Made by a program: the position numbers and the translations under genes | Notes under the pieces: generated by a model | Told to the model about the DNA's origin: nothing | Database searches by the model: none | What the model saw: the letters and a program-made list of their open reading frames with translations, nothing else | Assembly: GCF_031426495.1 (NCBI RefSeq) | Contig: NZ_JANPLK010000021.1 | Location: forward strand, 62,001 to 126,000 | DNA length: 64,000 bases | From: Gemmatimonas sp. | GTDB taxonomy: Bacteria; Gemmatimonadota; Gemmatimonadetes; Gemmatimonadales; Gemmatimonadaceae | Direction of reading: 5' to 3' | Shown: piece by piece, positions 52,587-61,775 of the stretch | Numbering within the stretch: the first letter of the stretch is position 1 | How the letters are laid out: every line of letters starts with the position of its first letter

Positions 52587-53971
52587 CGGCCGCCGACGTC
52601 ACGACGAGCGCAGCCGAGTCGGGATTCGCGATCGCGGCTCGCCGGCTGCTGCCACTGCTGTTCGTGAGCTACATCGTCGCGTTCCTCGATCGCGTAAATG
52701 TCGGCTTCGCGAAGCTGCAGATGGCCTCGGACCTCGGCTACTCCGACGCGGTGTATGGATTCGGCGCCGGCATCTTCTTTCTTGGCTACTTCCTGTTCGA
52801 AGTGCCCAGTAATCTGTTGTTGGAGAAGTACGGGGCGCGGCGCTGGATCGCGCGCATCATGTTCACGTGGGCGATCGTCTCCGGCGCCTTCGCGTTCGTC
52901 GACCGGATTCCGTGGGGACCGCTTCCCGCCCTCTTCGGTGTCGCGCCGATCGAGTTCGGGTTCTATGCGCTGCGTTTTCTGCTCGGCATCGCCGAAGCGG
53001 GATTCTTCCCGGGCATCATTCTCTATCTCACGTACTGGTTTCCCGCCGCGCGGCGCGCCCGCACCGTGGCGCTCTTCATGACTGCCGTGGCCGCCGCCAA
53101 CGTGATCGGCGCGCCGGTGTCCGGCGCGATCATTCAATACGCTGACGGCATGGGTGGCTTGAGCGGCTGGCGCTGGCTGTTCGTGTTGGAAGCAATCCCG
53201 TCGGTGATCGCGGGCGTCGCGATCTGGGTGCTGCTGCCCGACCGTCCGGAGCAGGCCGCGTGGCTTACGCCGGAACAGCGCGGCGCGATCACGGCGCAGC
53301 TTGCGCAGGAAGACCGCGACGCGCACGGGGCGGCGGTCGGATCCGCGCCGGGCGGCCCGCACAGTGCGGTGCAGGCGCTGCGCAGTGGCCGCGTGTGGGT
53401 GTTGGCGTTGGTCTATCTGGCCGGCACGTTCTCGCTGTACGGCGTGAGCTTCTGGATGCCTACCATCGTGCAGGAGTTGGGCATAAAGAAAACCGAGTAC
53501 CTCCAGATCGGGTTGCTCAGCATGATTCCGTGGGGCACGGCCGGTGTGGCCATGGTGTGGGCCGGCGCCCGCAGCGACCGCACGGGCAAGCGTGGCCAGC
53601 ATGTGGCCGGCTCGCTGTTCGTAACCGCCACGGGACTCGTGTCCCTCGTGCTGGTGGGTGCGCACGTGGTGCCGGCGCTGATTGCGCTCTGTTTCGTGAC
53701 GGCCGGCGTGCTGTCGTTTCTCGCCACGTTCTGGTCGCTGCCCACGGCGTTTCTCCGGCAGACAGCGGCCGCGGCTGGCATCGCCTGGATCAACGCCGTC
53801 GGCAATCTCGGCGGACACTTCGGCCCTGATATCATTGGCCGCATTCGCACGGCGACGGGCAGCGCGAACTATGCCTTTCTGTTTCTGGCGGCGCTGGCGG
53901 TGGCAGGGGCGCTGCTCACACTCTTCGGTACGGGTGCACGCACGCGAATCATGACGACACAGGAAGCCTGA
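52583..53971 (+). CDS. MFS transporter, anion:cation symporter (ACS) type
   Basis: 462 residues from the ATG at 52583, overlapping the acetyltransferase stop. Twelve membrane segments; LDRVNVGFAKLQMASDLGYSD-like start region, FFLGYFLFEVPSNLLLEKYGARRW, GIAEAGFFPGIILYLTYWFP and AARRARTVALFM are the ACS (phthalate/tartrate/glucarate porter) hallmarks. Imports organic anions; substrate unknown. Confidence 0.92.
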   Translation: MTAADVTTSAAESGFAIAARRLLPLLFVSYIVAFLDRVNVGFAKLQMASDLGYSDAVYGFGAGIFFLGYFLFEVPSNLLLEKYGARRWIARIMFTWAIVSGAFAFVDRIPWGPLPALFGVAPIEFGFYALRFLLGIAEAGFFPGIILYLTYWFPAARRARTVALFMTAVAAANVIGAPVSGAIIQYADGMGGLSGWRWLFVLEAIPSVIAGVAIWVLLPDRPEQAAWLTPEQRGAITAQLAQEDRDAHGAAVGSAPGGPHSAVQALRSGRVWVLALVYLAGTFSLYGVSFWMPTIVQELGIKKTEYLQIGLLSMIPWGTAGVAMVWAGARSDRTGKRGQHVAGSLFVTATGLVSLVLVGAHVVPALIALCFVTAGVLSFLATFWSLPTAFLRQTAAAAGIAWINAVGNLGGHFGPDIIGRIRTATGSANYAFLFLAALAVAGALLTLFGTGARTRIMTTQEA

Positions 53972-53973
53972 CG

Positions 53974-54714
53974 ATGTCGATACCAACGCAGATGGCGGGA
54001 CGTGGTATGTGGGCCGCGATCCTCGTGGGGGCGCTGGTCTCTCTTGCCCCGCAAGCGGCGATGACGCAGGCGTCGCCCGCCGCCACCGCGATCGACCGTG
54101 CGCTCGCCGCCAGTCAGTGGCGCGAGGCGGTGCGCTTGCTCGACAGCGCCCTCATCGTGACGCCGCGCGACGCGACGCGCCTGCAACAGCGCGGTCGCGC
54201 CCATCGCGAGCTCGAGGAGTTCACACAGGCCCTGGCCGACTACACGCAGGCGATCGCGGTAGACCGGCGCTTCGCCGCCGCCTACGGGGGGCGCGCAATC
54301 GCGCAGCAGCGCATGGGCAACGGGAACGCCGCCTTCGCCGACATCGACAGCGCCCGAGCCCTCGGCATGAACGACCCGCAACTCGACCTGGTGGAAGGGA
54401 TCGGGCACATGATGAACGACGACGGTGCCAAGGCTTGGGCCCGCTTCGACAAGTATGTCCGCGCCGTTCCCGATGCCGCGCAGGGCTGGTTTCTGCGTGG
54501 TCGCGCCGCGGGCATGGCGGGGCGCGAGGCCGACGCGGAGAAGGACTTCACCGCCGCGATCGACCGGCGGATGGCGGGGCCGGAGGTATACACGCTGCGG
54601 GCCATGGCGCGGGTCGCGCTGGGGAACACCACGGGCGCCTGTGCGGATCTGACCGAGGCGGCGAGGCTCGGCGACAAGGCCGCCTCGGCCACGGTCGCCA
54701 AGAACTGTCGTTAG
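53974..54714 (+). CDS. Exported TPR-repeat protein
   Basis: 246 residues, signal peptide (cleavage near MTQA). About five tetratricopeptide-like repeats, for example FTQALADYTQAIAVDRRFAA and EADAEKDFTAAIDRR. Likely a protein-interaction scaffold in the periplasm. Begins 2 bases after the MFS stop and so probably in the same operon. Confidence 0.88.
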   Translation: MSIPTQMAGRGMWAAILVGALVSLAPQAAMTQASPAATAIDRALAASQWREAVRLLDSALIVTPRDATRLQQRGRAHRELEEFTQALADYTQAIAVDRRFAAAYGGRAIAQQRMGNGNAAFADIDSARALGMNDPQLDLVEGIGHMMNDDGAKAWARFDKYVRAVPDAAQGWFLRGRAAGMAGREADAEKDFTAAIDRRMAGPEVYTLRAMARVALGNTTGACADLTEAARLGDKAASATVAKNCR

Positions 54715-54729
54715 CGCGAAGTCGTGCCG

Positions 54730-55551
54730 TCAGGCCGTCGCGCGCGCCCGGCCTTGTCGGAGGCCGACCGCGAGGAGCACGGCGCCGCCGACCGAGAAGG
54801 TGATCGCCCCAAACGCCGTGCCGGCGATCACCGTCTTGGCGCGCTCGCGTTCGCGTAGCGTGTGACCGGTGGCCGCGCCGAGCATCGCGACGACGCCGAT
54901 AAGCCGAGCGATCATCACGCCATGCCGCCGGGGCATGCGGGGAAGGCGGCGTTCGGCGGTGCGCGCTTCGAGGGGCCGATCGCCGTCGCGCCACTGCCAC
55001 AGCGCGCGCTGGCGTACGATGCGGCGCCAGAGCAGCAACGTCACGACCGCGAAGATGATCGTGCACCACAGCTGCAGCGCGTCGTGCAACGGTACGCGTC
55101 CACCGAAATGGGGCACGGGTGTACGCAGGAACGGCAGCCACGGGACCAGCCAGCCGGAATGGTTGCCGTGCGTGATGCCGTCCAACAGCACATGCGACAT
55201 GCCGCCCAGCCAGGCCGAGTAGGCCACCCGCACCCAGTCCCGACCGGTGCGCGGTGGTCGAATGGCGGCCAGATCGTGGGGGCGCCACCACGCGTGGTCG
55301 GGAACGTACGGGAGCAGCGCGGGAATGAGCAGCGCGCTCGTCACCCACGCGAGTAGCATGGTCAGGGGGACCGTGAACCAGCCCTGCGCCGCCACGGTGT
55401 GGCTGAGCAGCCAGTCGTCATGCATGCGCCCAATGAACTCCAAGTCGGGGGCCATACTCCCGATACAGAGCGCGATTCCCGAGAACCGCGCAGGCCATCG
55501 CAGCTTGAGCGGCAGAACCAGCGCCTGATGAGACAGTAGTGTGGCGGGCAT
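54730..55551 (-). CDS. DUF4184 family membrane protein
   Basis: 273 residues. N-terminal LLSHQALVLPLKLR, then GSMAPDLEFIGR and LSHTVAAQGWFTVPL, SHVLLDGITHGNHS match DUF4184, a membrane family related to membrane-bound metal-dependent hydrolases. Five to six hydrophobic segments. Function unknown. Convergent with the TPR gene (15 bases apart). Confidence 0.85.
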   Translation of the reverse strand: MPATLLSHQALVLPLKLRWPARFSGIALCIGSMAPDLEFIGRMHDDWLLSHTVAAQGWFTVPLTMLLAWVTSALLIPALLPYVPDHAWWRPHDLAAIRPPRTGRDWVRVAYSAWLGGMSHVLLDGITHGNHSGWLVPWLPFLRTPVPHFGGRVPLHDALQLWCTIIFAVVTLLLWRRIVRQRALWQWRDGDRPLEARTAERRLPRMPRRHGVMIARLIGVVAMLGAATGHTLRERERAKTVIAGTAFGAITFSVGGAVLLAVGLRQGRARATA

Positions 55552-55770
55552 TGCGCTCCAGTGTCGTGACGATGTCGGCGTGGTGCAGCGTCATTTATCA
55601 GTTTCGTCCGGCTTCCCGACGGAGGTCCGACGATCGCGTCGCGGGTCGGCGTCGGTCCGGCTACAGCTCTGCAACGCCGGCCGACGGCGGGGGAATCATG
55701 TGTCCGGCAGGGGGCCCCAGTCGTCCATGCCGCAGAGCGCAGCCATGCCGGAGCCAAAACATGGCCATGG

Positions 55771-57324
55771 GTGCAGATCCCACACGTTTTCCAGTGCCGT
55801 GACACCGTGCCCCAATTAGACCGCGTATTAGCACGCCTCGAATCAGGCGCCGCTAGTCAGATCATTCTCGAGGCCGACGCCCCTATCCGCTGTATCACCC
55901 CGAGCGGTCCGCAGGCGATCAGCCAGCAGGTGTTGTCGAGCAAGCAGGTGCTGGCGCTTGTGAGCGAAATGGCCGACGCGGACCACAAGGCGTCGGTGGC
56001 GACCGGTCGCGGCATCCGGTTTCTCTACACGTGGAGCGCCCAGCAATGGGTGGTGGAGCAAGACGGCCACTCGGTGCAGACGCGGCTGACCGTTCGGAAG
56101 CACGTGGAGGAGGCAGCGGTCGAACCCGTGGCATCGGCCATCACGTCTGCATTGGAGAACGCACCCGAACTCCGTCGCTATCGTGCCTCTGATGCTCCCT
56201 TCGAGGATCCGGCCGACGGCTCACGCGACCGCGAGAGCTTTGAAACGCTGTTGCTCGAGCAGGTGCGTCGTGGGGCTGCCGACTTGCACCTGCGCGTGGG
56301 CGAGCCGCCCATCCTGCGCCTAGGTGGCGACCTGATTCGCATCGAAGATCAGCCGATTCTCGACGACGCGTCGGTGGCGCGCATGGTGCGCTCGATCATG
56401 CCGGCCAAGAACAAGGCGGAGTTCGACGAGCACTGGGACACCGACTTCGCGCACGAGATCACCGGGGTGTCGCGGTTCCGCGTGAATGTGTTGCGCGATC
56501 GGAATGGCGTGGCCGCCGTGATCCGCACGATCGCCAGCACGACCGTCACCGTGGAGCAGATGGGCATCACCCCTGAAGTGCAGCAGCTGTGCGCGCTGAC
56601 CAAGGGACTCGTACTCGTCACCGGCCCGACCGGTTCGGGCAAGTCGACGACGCTGTGCGCGCTGGTCGATCTGATCAATCGGTCGCGTCACGATCACATC
56701 ATCACGATCGAAGATCCGATCGAGTTCGTGCACCAGAGCAAGAAGTGTCTGATCACGCAGCGACAGGTCGGCGTGCACACGCAGTCGTTCAAGAGCGCCT
56801 TGCGCGCTGCGCTGCGCGAAGACCCGGACATCATTCTGGTCGGTGAGCTGCGCGATCTGGAGACGATTGCCATTGCGCTGGAAACCGCCGAAACGGGTCA
56901 TCTCGTGTTCGGTACGCTGCACACCTCCACGGCGGCGAGTACGATCAATCGCATCGTCGATCAGTTTCCGGCCGACCGACAGGATCAGATCCGCGTGATG
57001 CTGGCCGAATCGCTCAAAGGCGTGGTATCGCAGACGCTGTGCAAGAAGATCGGCGGCGGACGCGTGGCCGCGCGCGAGATTCTGCTCGTGAACAAAGCCG
57101 TGAGCTCGATGATCCGTGAAGGCAAGACCGTGCAGATCAACAACATTATTCAGACCCAGAAGAAGCTCGGGATGGAGACGTTGAACGACGCGCTGATGAA
57201 CCTCGTCAAGAGCAAAACGGTCGAGGCCGAGGAGGCGTACGTGAAGTCGGCCGAAAAGAAGGACATGGCCTCAAAGCTGCGCGCGCTAGGCTACAACCTC
57301 GACGGCCTGGCCTCCGAGGAGTAG
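55771..57324 (+). CDS. PilT/PilU-like type IV pilus retraction ATPase with extra N-terminal domain
   Basis: 517 residues (GTG at 55807 is another possible start). Residues ~150-500 are a GspE/PilT ATPase: SADLHLR-like GAADLHLRVGEPP, Walker A GPTGSGKST, Asp box IITIEDPIEFVH, Walker B ALREDPDIILVGELRD and HTSTAASTINRI. The first ~145 residues form an additional divergent domain, with an ASQIILEADAPIRCITPSG segment that looks like a degenerate second copy of the PilT N-domain. Drives pilus retraction or related motility; no other pilus genes in the window. Confidence 0.9.
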   Translation: MQIPHVFQCRDTVPQLDRVLARLESGAASQIILEADAPIRCITPSGPQAISQQVLSSKQVLALVSEMADADHKASVATGRGIRFLYTWSAQQWVVEQDGHSVQTRLTVRKHVEEAAVEPVASAITSALENAPELRRYRASDAPFEDPADGSRDRESFETLLLEQVRRGAADLHLRVGEPPILRLGGDLIRIEDQPILDDASVARMVRSIMPAKNKAEFDEHWDTDFAHEITGVSRFRVNVLRDRNGVAAVIRTIASTTVTVEQMGITPEVQQLCALTKGLVLVTGPTGSGKSTTLCALVDLINRSRHDHIITIEDPIEFVHQSKKCLITQRQVGVHTQSFKSALRAALREDPDIILVGELRDLETIAIALETAETGHLVFGTLHTSTAASTINRIVDQFPADRQDQIRVMLAESLKGVVSQTLCKKIGGGRVAAREILLVNKAVSSMIREGKTVQINNIIQTQKKLGMETLNDALMNLVKSKTVEAEEAYVKSAEKKDMASKLRALGYNLDGLASEE

Positions 57325-57411
57325 GAACGGGCGTCACGGCTGTCAGGCGATTCACCACAGCGAGACACGGGAATAGCCGACAGCCGTCCGGAGGGGGCTC
57401 GATCATCCTTC

Positions 57412-58869
57412 ATGCCTATGACTACACAGGCATCCCTTCCGGTGATCATTCAAGGCGGCATGGGCGTCGGCGTATCGCGCTGGTTGCTTGCGCGCGAAGT
57501 CTCTCGCCTTGGACAGCTGGGCGTCGTGTCCGGCACCGCGCTCGACTCGCTGCTGGTGCGACGACTGCAGGACGGCGATACGGACGGCGAGATGCGCCGC
57601 GCGATCGACGCCTTTCCGATTCCCGAGGTTGGCGCGTCGGTATTGCGACGCTACTTCCTGCCCAACGGACGCGAGGGGCAGCCGTACACGCTGCTCCCGC
57701 TGTACAAGCAGCACGTGAGCGTGGCCCGTCAACAGCTCACGATGCTCGCCAACTTCGTGGAAGTGTTTCTCGCCAAGAGCGGGCACGATGGCGTGGTGGG
57801 TATCAACCTGCTCACGAAGCTGCAGCTGCCGAATCTCGCGTCCCTGTACGGTGCGATCCTGGCCGGTGTCGACTATGTGCTGATGGGTGCCGGTATCCCG
57901 CGTGAGATCCCACTCGCGCTCGATTTGCTGGCTGCGAACGCACCCGCCTCGCTTCGTTTCGACGTGGAGGGTATCGCCGCCGCCGATGCGCCGTTGCTCA
58001 CGTTCGATCCGGTCGCCCACGGCGCCGACGCGACGTGGAGGCTCACGCGTCCCCGCTTCCTCGCCATTGTGGCCGCGAGTTCGCTGGCCGCCACCCTCGC
58101 CAGAAAGGCCTCGGGGCGCGTGGACGGCTTCGTGGTGGAAGGACCGACCGCTGGCGGCCACAACGCGCCCGCGCGCGGTGGCGGGGCGCTGTCGGCCACC
58201 GGCGAGCCGATTTACGGTGAGCGAGACGCCGTCGATCTGGCCAAGATGCGTGAACTCGGCCTTCCGTTCTGGCTCGCCGGCGGCACCGGTTCGCCGCAAC
58301 AGCTGCAGCACGCGCTGACCGAGGGCGCCGCCGGCATTCAGGTCGGCACGCTGTTCGCCTACTGCGACGAGTCGGGCTTTGAAACCGAACTCAAGGCGAC
58401 GGTCCTCGAACATGCGCGCATGGGCGATCTCGCCATTCGCACGGACCCGCGCACCTCGCCCACCGGCTTCCCGTTCAAGGTCGTGTCGTGGCCCGGACAT
58501 CCGGCGACGCTCGAACGCGAGCGTCGCTGTGACCTGGGTTACCTGCGCAACGCGTATCAGCGCGACGACGGGCGCATTGGCTATCGCTGCCCGGCCGAGC
58601 CGGAACAGGACTACGTGAACAAGGGTGGACTGCTGGCCGATACCATCGGACGGCAGTGCGTGTGCAACGGTCTGATTTCCGCCGTCGGGATGCCGCAGGC
58701 ACTCCACACCAACGAATCCACCAACGAACCCACCAAGGACGAGGAACCGGCGTTGATCACCAGCGGCGACGAGTTGCTGCACATCGGCGCCTTCCTTGGG
58801 AGCCGCGCGTCATACACGGCGCGCGACGTGGTGGAATACCTCCAGTCGGGCGGCTACGCGTCGTCCTGA
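57412..58869 (+). CDS. Nitronate monooxygenase-like FMN enzyme
   Basis: 485 residues. TIM-barrel motifs VIIQGGMGVGVSRWLLA, GVVGINLLTK, VDYVLMGAGIPREIP, VVEGPTAGGHNAP, PFWLAGGTGSPQQLQHAL and GAAGIQVGTLFAYC are those of the 2-nitropropane dioxygenase/NMO family. C-terminal ~100 residues add a conserved cysteine-containing extension (GYRCPAEPEQDY, GRQCVCNGL). Longer than typical NMO (~350) but this long form is a known subgroup. Confidence 0.9.
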   Translation: MPMTTQASLPVIIQGGMGVGVSRWLLAREVSRLGQLGVVSGTALDSLLVRRLQDGDTDGEMRRAIDAFPIPEVGASVLRRYFLPNGREGQPYTLLPLYKQHVSVARQQLTMLANFVEVFLAKSGHDGVVGINLLTKLQLPNLASLYGAILAGVDYVLMGAGIPREIPLALDLLAANAPASLRFDVEGIAAADAPLLTFDPVAHGADATWRLTRPRFLAIVAASSLAATLARKASGRVDGFVVEGPTAGGHNAPARGGGALSATGEPIYGERDAVDLAKMRELGLPFWLAGGTGSPQQLQHALTEGAAGIQVGTLFAYCDESGFETELKATVLEHARMGDLAIRTDPRTSPTGFPFKVVSWPGHPATLERERRCDLGYLRNAYQRDDGRIGYRCPAEPEQDYVNKGGLLADTIGRQCVCNGLISAVGMPQALHTNESTNEPTKDEEPALITSGDELLHIGAFLGSRASYTARDVVEYLQSGGYASS

Positions 58870-59090
58870 GAGGCGGTCGCATCGGTGCCGCCCGTCAGCA
58901 ACACGCGGGTATCGCACACAATGCGATCCGGCAACTCGTCGAGCGGGAAGTCGTTGCGGTCGGTGCCGAACGGCGTAACCAGCGCATCCCGCAGCACGAA
59001 ATACTTCACGTACGCGCGGTACGAGAACGGAATCGGCGTGTTGCGAATGCGTTCACAGGCGCCGGTGATATCGGCGAAGGCGAGCAGCAC
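58854..59090 (-). pseudogene. Bestrophin-like protein fragment (C-terminal piece)
   Basis: 78 codons from a GTG. GACERIRNTPIPFSYRAYVK, then LRD and DFPLDELPDRI resemble the C-terminal region of bacterial bestrophin-like (UPF0187) channels, which normally have ~280-300 residues. The upstream frame has stops, and no N-terminal part is found before the RidA gene at 59233. A one-base shift around 59093 may connect to a short upstream open stretch. It overlaps the NMO gene end by 16 bases. Probably decayed. Confidence 0.5.
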
Positions 59091-59232
59091 GCGGCGGTGC
59101 CGACGCCGGCAGCTGCGCGGCGAGTCGGTGCGCGTCGAGTTGGTGCGCGAGACCGCAAAACTCGACGAGGACGACGATCCAGGTCTTGGCTACACACGTG
59201 ATCATGCGCGAGGCATGGTGGTCACGCCGGTG

Positions 59233-59709
59233 TTACTTCGCGGCAGCGGCGCACTCCATCTCTACCCGCGCGCCGAACAGCAGCGTGGCCTGCACCGCGG
59301 TACGCGCCGGATAGTTGCCGTTGCTGAAGTAGCTGCGATACACCTCGTTCATGGCGGGCCACTCTTTGAGGTCGGCCAGAAACACGGTGCATTTCACCAC
59401 GCGGTCCATGCCGACGCCGGCCGCGGCGAGCGTGCGCTTGACGTTCTCGAGCAGCTGACGCGTTTCCGGTTGAATGCCACCGGGCACCAGCGTACCGTCG
59501 GGCTTGGTACCGAGCGTGCCCGACACGAATAGGATATTGCCGACGCGCACCGCGGGCGAGAACGGGTTGGCCGGCGGTCCGTCGGGATGAATGAACTGCG
59601 GCTCGGCGCTCGTGCGCACCGACTTGCGACAGGCGGACGCGAACGGCACCACGGCCATGAGGGCCAGCGACGTGATGTGTCGTATAGCCACGGGCAGAAT
59701 AGACGTCAT
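59233..59709 (-). CDS. Exported RidA/YjgF-family protein
   Basis: 158 residues. Residues 1-27 look like a lipoprotein or export signal (ITSLALMAVVPFASAC), unusual for the normally cytoplasmic family. The Rid domain follows: FSPAVRVGNILFVSGTLGT, ENVKRTLAAAGVGMDRVVK and YPARTAVQATLLFGARVEME with the conserved Arg of the P-A-R motif that binds imine substrates in true RidA. May act on reactive enamines/imines or have another role in the envelope. Confidence 0.88.
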   Translation of the reverse strand: MTSILPVAIRHITSLALMAVVPFASACRKSVRTSAEPQFIHPDGPPANPFSPAVRVGNILFVSGTLGTKPDGTLVPGGIQPETRQLLENVKRTLAAAGVGMDRVVKCTVFLADLKEWPAMNEVYRSYFSNGNYPARTAVQATLLFGARVEMECAAAAK

Positions 59710-59832
59710 CCGACATCTTCCCGCCGCTCACGCGGCGTGTCAAGTGTCCCGGCACATCAGCATCGCGAGACCCGTGACCATGGCATAGCATTGAGGCATC
59801 ACTCCTCCCTCCATCACTGACCGAGTTATCCC

Positions 59833-60333
59833 ATGTACGCCTCGCTCGCGGCGTTTCACGCCTCCTGGAAGTACGAATCCGACAGCACGCGGAAGCTGTT
59901 CGACGGTCTGACCGACGCCTCGCTGTTGCACGAGCTGTTCCCCGGTGGACGCACCGTCGGCCGTCTGGCCTGGCACATCGCCCAGTCGATTCCCGAGATG
60001 CTGAACCGCACGGGCCTCGCGGTCAGCGGCGCCGGCGAGCATGACGCCGTGCCCGCGCACGCTGCGGAGATTGCCGCCGCCTATCGCACCGCCGCCGCCT
60101 CACTGAGCGAACAGCTCTCCACGAAGTGGACCGACGCCACCTTGTCCGAAACCGACGACATGTACGGCGAAACCTGGCCGCGCGGTGTCACGCTCGATGT
60201 GCTGATCAAGCATCAGGCGCATCACCGCGGCCAGCTCACGATCGGCATGCGCCAAGCCGGACTGGTCATTCCCGGCATGTACGGGCCGGCGAAGGAAGAA
60301 TGGAGCGCGATGGGAATGGCGGCGCCGGAGTGA
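59833..60333 (+). CDS. DinB-like four-helix-bundle protein
   Basis: 166 residues. Metal-binding histidines of the DinB/YfiT fold: H48 in RLAWHIAQSIPEM and the pair in HQAHHRGQLTIGMRQAG. Often thiol-transferase-like or of unknown activity. Divergent from the RidA-like gene. Confidence 0.88.
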   Translation: MYASLAAFHASWKYESDSTRKLFDGLTDASLLHELFPGGRTVGRLAWHIAQSIPEMLNRTGLAVSGAGEHDAVPAHAAEIAAAYRTAAASLSEQLSTKWTDATLSETDDMYGETWPRGVTLDVLIKHQAHHRGQLTIGMRQAGLVIPGMYGPAKEEWSAMGMAAPE

Positions 60334-60349
60334 GGTCGTAACTGCCAGG

Positions 60350-60570
60350 GGCGCTAAGAATCAACGGCGCTAAGAGTCAAAAGCGCTAAAAGTCAAAGGC
60401 GCTAAGAATCAACGGCGCGAAGAACCAACGGCGCGAAGAACCAACGGCGCGACGCATGGAACGCGAAAACGGCGAACCGCGCTCTGAGCGCTGGTTCGCC
60501 GTTTACTCTTAGCGCGGTTGATTGTTAGCGCTGCTCACTCTTAGCGCCGTTGATTCTTAGCGCCTTTGGC
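60350..60570. repeat. 16-bp tandem repeats arranged as a palindrome between convergent genes
   Basis: Six direct copies of GGCGCTAAGAATCAAC-like units (60350-60445), a strong central hairpin GGCGAACCGCGCTC-tga-GAGCGCTGGTTCGCC, then four inverted copies such as GTTGATTCTTAGCGCC up to ~60564. The whole fills the 239-base gap between the DinB gene and the convergent sugar dehydrogenase gene. Confidence 0.9.
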
Positions 60571-60573
60571 GGT

Positions 60574-61734
60574 TTACCGCCGCGCTACTGGTTCCATTCG
60601 CATCACGGCGCTTGGCTTCTGCTGCTGATCGTCGATGGAGAAGTAGATGAAGCCATCCGGTCCCTGTCGCACGTCGCGGATGCGTCCCTGGTTGCGCACG
60701 AGGTTGTCCTCGACGTTGAACACCTTGCCGTCGTACGTGAGACGCACGATGCGCTGGCCGGCGAGTCCGCCCACGAAGAAGCTGCCCTTCCACGCCGGGA
60801 ACTTGTCGCCGGTGTAGATCATGAGGCTCGACGTTGCAATCGAGGGCACCCAGACGTTCTTCGCGTTCTCCATGCCGGCCTTCATCGTGCCAGCGTGAAT
60901 CGCGACGCCAGGGCCGTAGTTCACACCGAAACCGACCACGGGCCACCCATAGTTGAGCCCCTTCTGGACCAGGTTGAGTTCATCGCCGCCCTGCGGGCCG
61001 TGCTCGGTGGCCCAGACGTCACCCGTGGTAGGGTGAATCGCGAGGCCCTGCGGATTGCGATGGCCATAACTCCAGATCTCCGGCTTCGCGCCGGCCTTGC
61101 CCACGAACGGATTGTCGGGCGGCACGCGGCCGTCGTCGAACAGGCGAATGACTTTGCCATGATGGTTCGACAGGTCCTGCGCCGGATGCTTCTCGAGATC
61201 ACCACTGGGCGGCGCCTGACGCTCGCCAACAGTGATGAACATCATGCCGCTCTTGTCGAACGCGATGCGGGAGCCGAAGTGGCCCGGCGCACCCTTCGTG
61301 TCGGCCACGAAGATTTCCTTGGCGTCGACCAACGCGTTGTTCTCGAAGCGACCACGCACGACGGCTGTCGTGGCCGCCCCGCCACCCGTGGGCTTGGAGA
61401 AGCTGAGGTAGATCAGCTTATTGGTGGCGAAATTCGGATGCGCGACCACGTCGAGCAGTCCACCCTGACCGCGGTACACCACTTCCGGCACGCCGGTCAC
61501 CGGCGTCGGCAGCAGCTTCCCGGCGCGGACGATGCGGAGACGGCCGGGACGCTCGGTCACAAGCATGTCGCCGCCGGGGAGGAACGCCATCGACCACGGC
61601 TGCACGAGACCATCGGCCACGGTTACCAGACGGTAGTCGTGCGCCGACGACTTGTAAACGGGCGACTGCGCGATCGCGGGGACCGCGCACAGCGCGCTCG
61701 CCGCAGCGGCGAGCAGGAACGTACGACGAACCAT
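60574..61734 (-). CDS. PQQ-dependent aldose sugar dehydrogenase-like protein (YliI type)
   Basis: 386 residues from the ATG at 61734, which begins the signal peptide (cleavage near IAQS). Soluble glucose dehydrogenase propeller motifs: GLVQPWSMAFLPGGDMLVTER, GGLLDVVAHPNF, WSYGHRNPQGLAIHP with the catalytic-region His, EHGPQGGDELN. Periplasmic oxidation of aldose sugars with PQQ; no PQQ biosynthesis genes in the window. Confidence 0.92.
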   Translation of the reverse strand: MVRRTFLLAAAASALCAVPAIAQSPVYKSSAHDYRLVTVADGLVQPWSMAFLPGGDMLVTERPGRLRIVRAGKLLPTPVTGVPEVVYRGQGGLLDVVAHPNFATNKLIYLSFSKPTGGGAATTAVVRGRFENNALVDAKEIFVADTKGAPGHFGSRIAFDKSGMMFITVGERQAPPSGDLEKHPAQDLSNHHGKVIRLFDDGRVPPDNPFVGKAGAKPEIWSYGHRNPQGLAIHPTTGDVWATEHGPQGGDELNLVQKGLNYGWPVVGFGVNYGPGVAIHAGTMKAGMENAKNVWVPSIATSSLMIYTGDKFPAWKGSFFVGGLAGQRIVRLTYDGKVFNVEDNLVRNQGRIRDVRQGPDGFIYFSIDDQQQKPSAVMRMEPVARR

Positions 61735-61775
61735 CCGGAAATCTCCTGGTAACGGAAAGGGGCAGCCTTGGTAAT

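Noticed and set aside
60350..60450. Tandem repeats as a CRISPR array
   Set aside because: Units are 16 bp with no spacers between them and inverted copies follow; no cas genes in the window.
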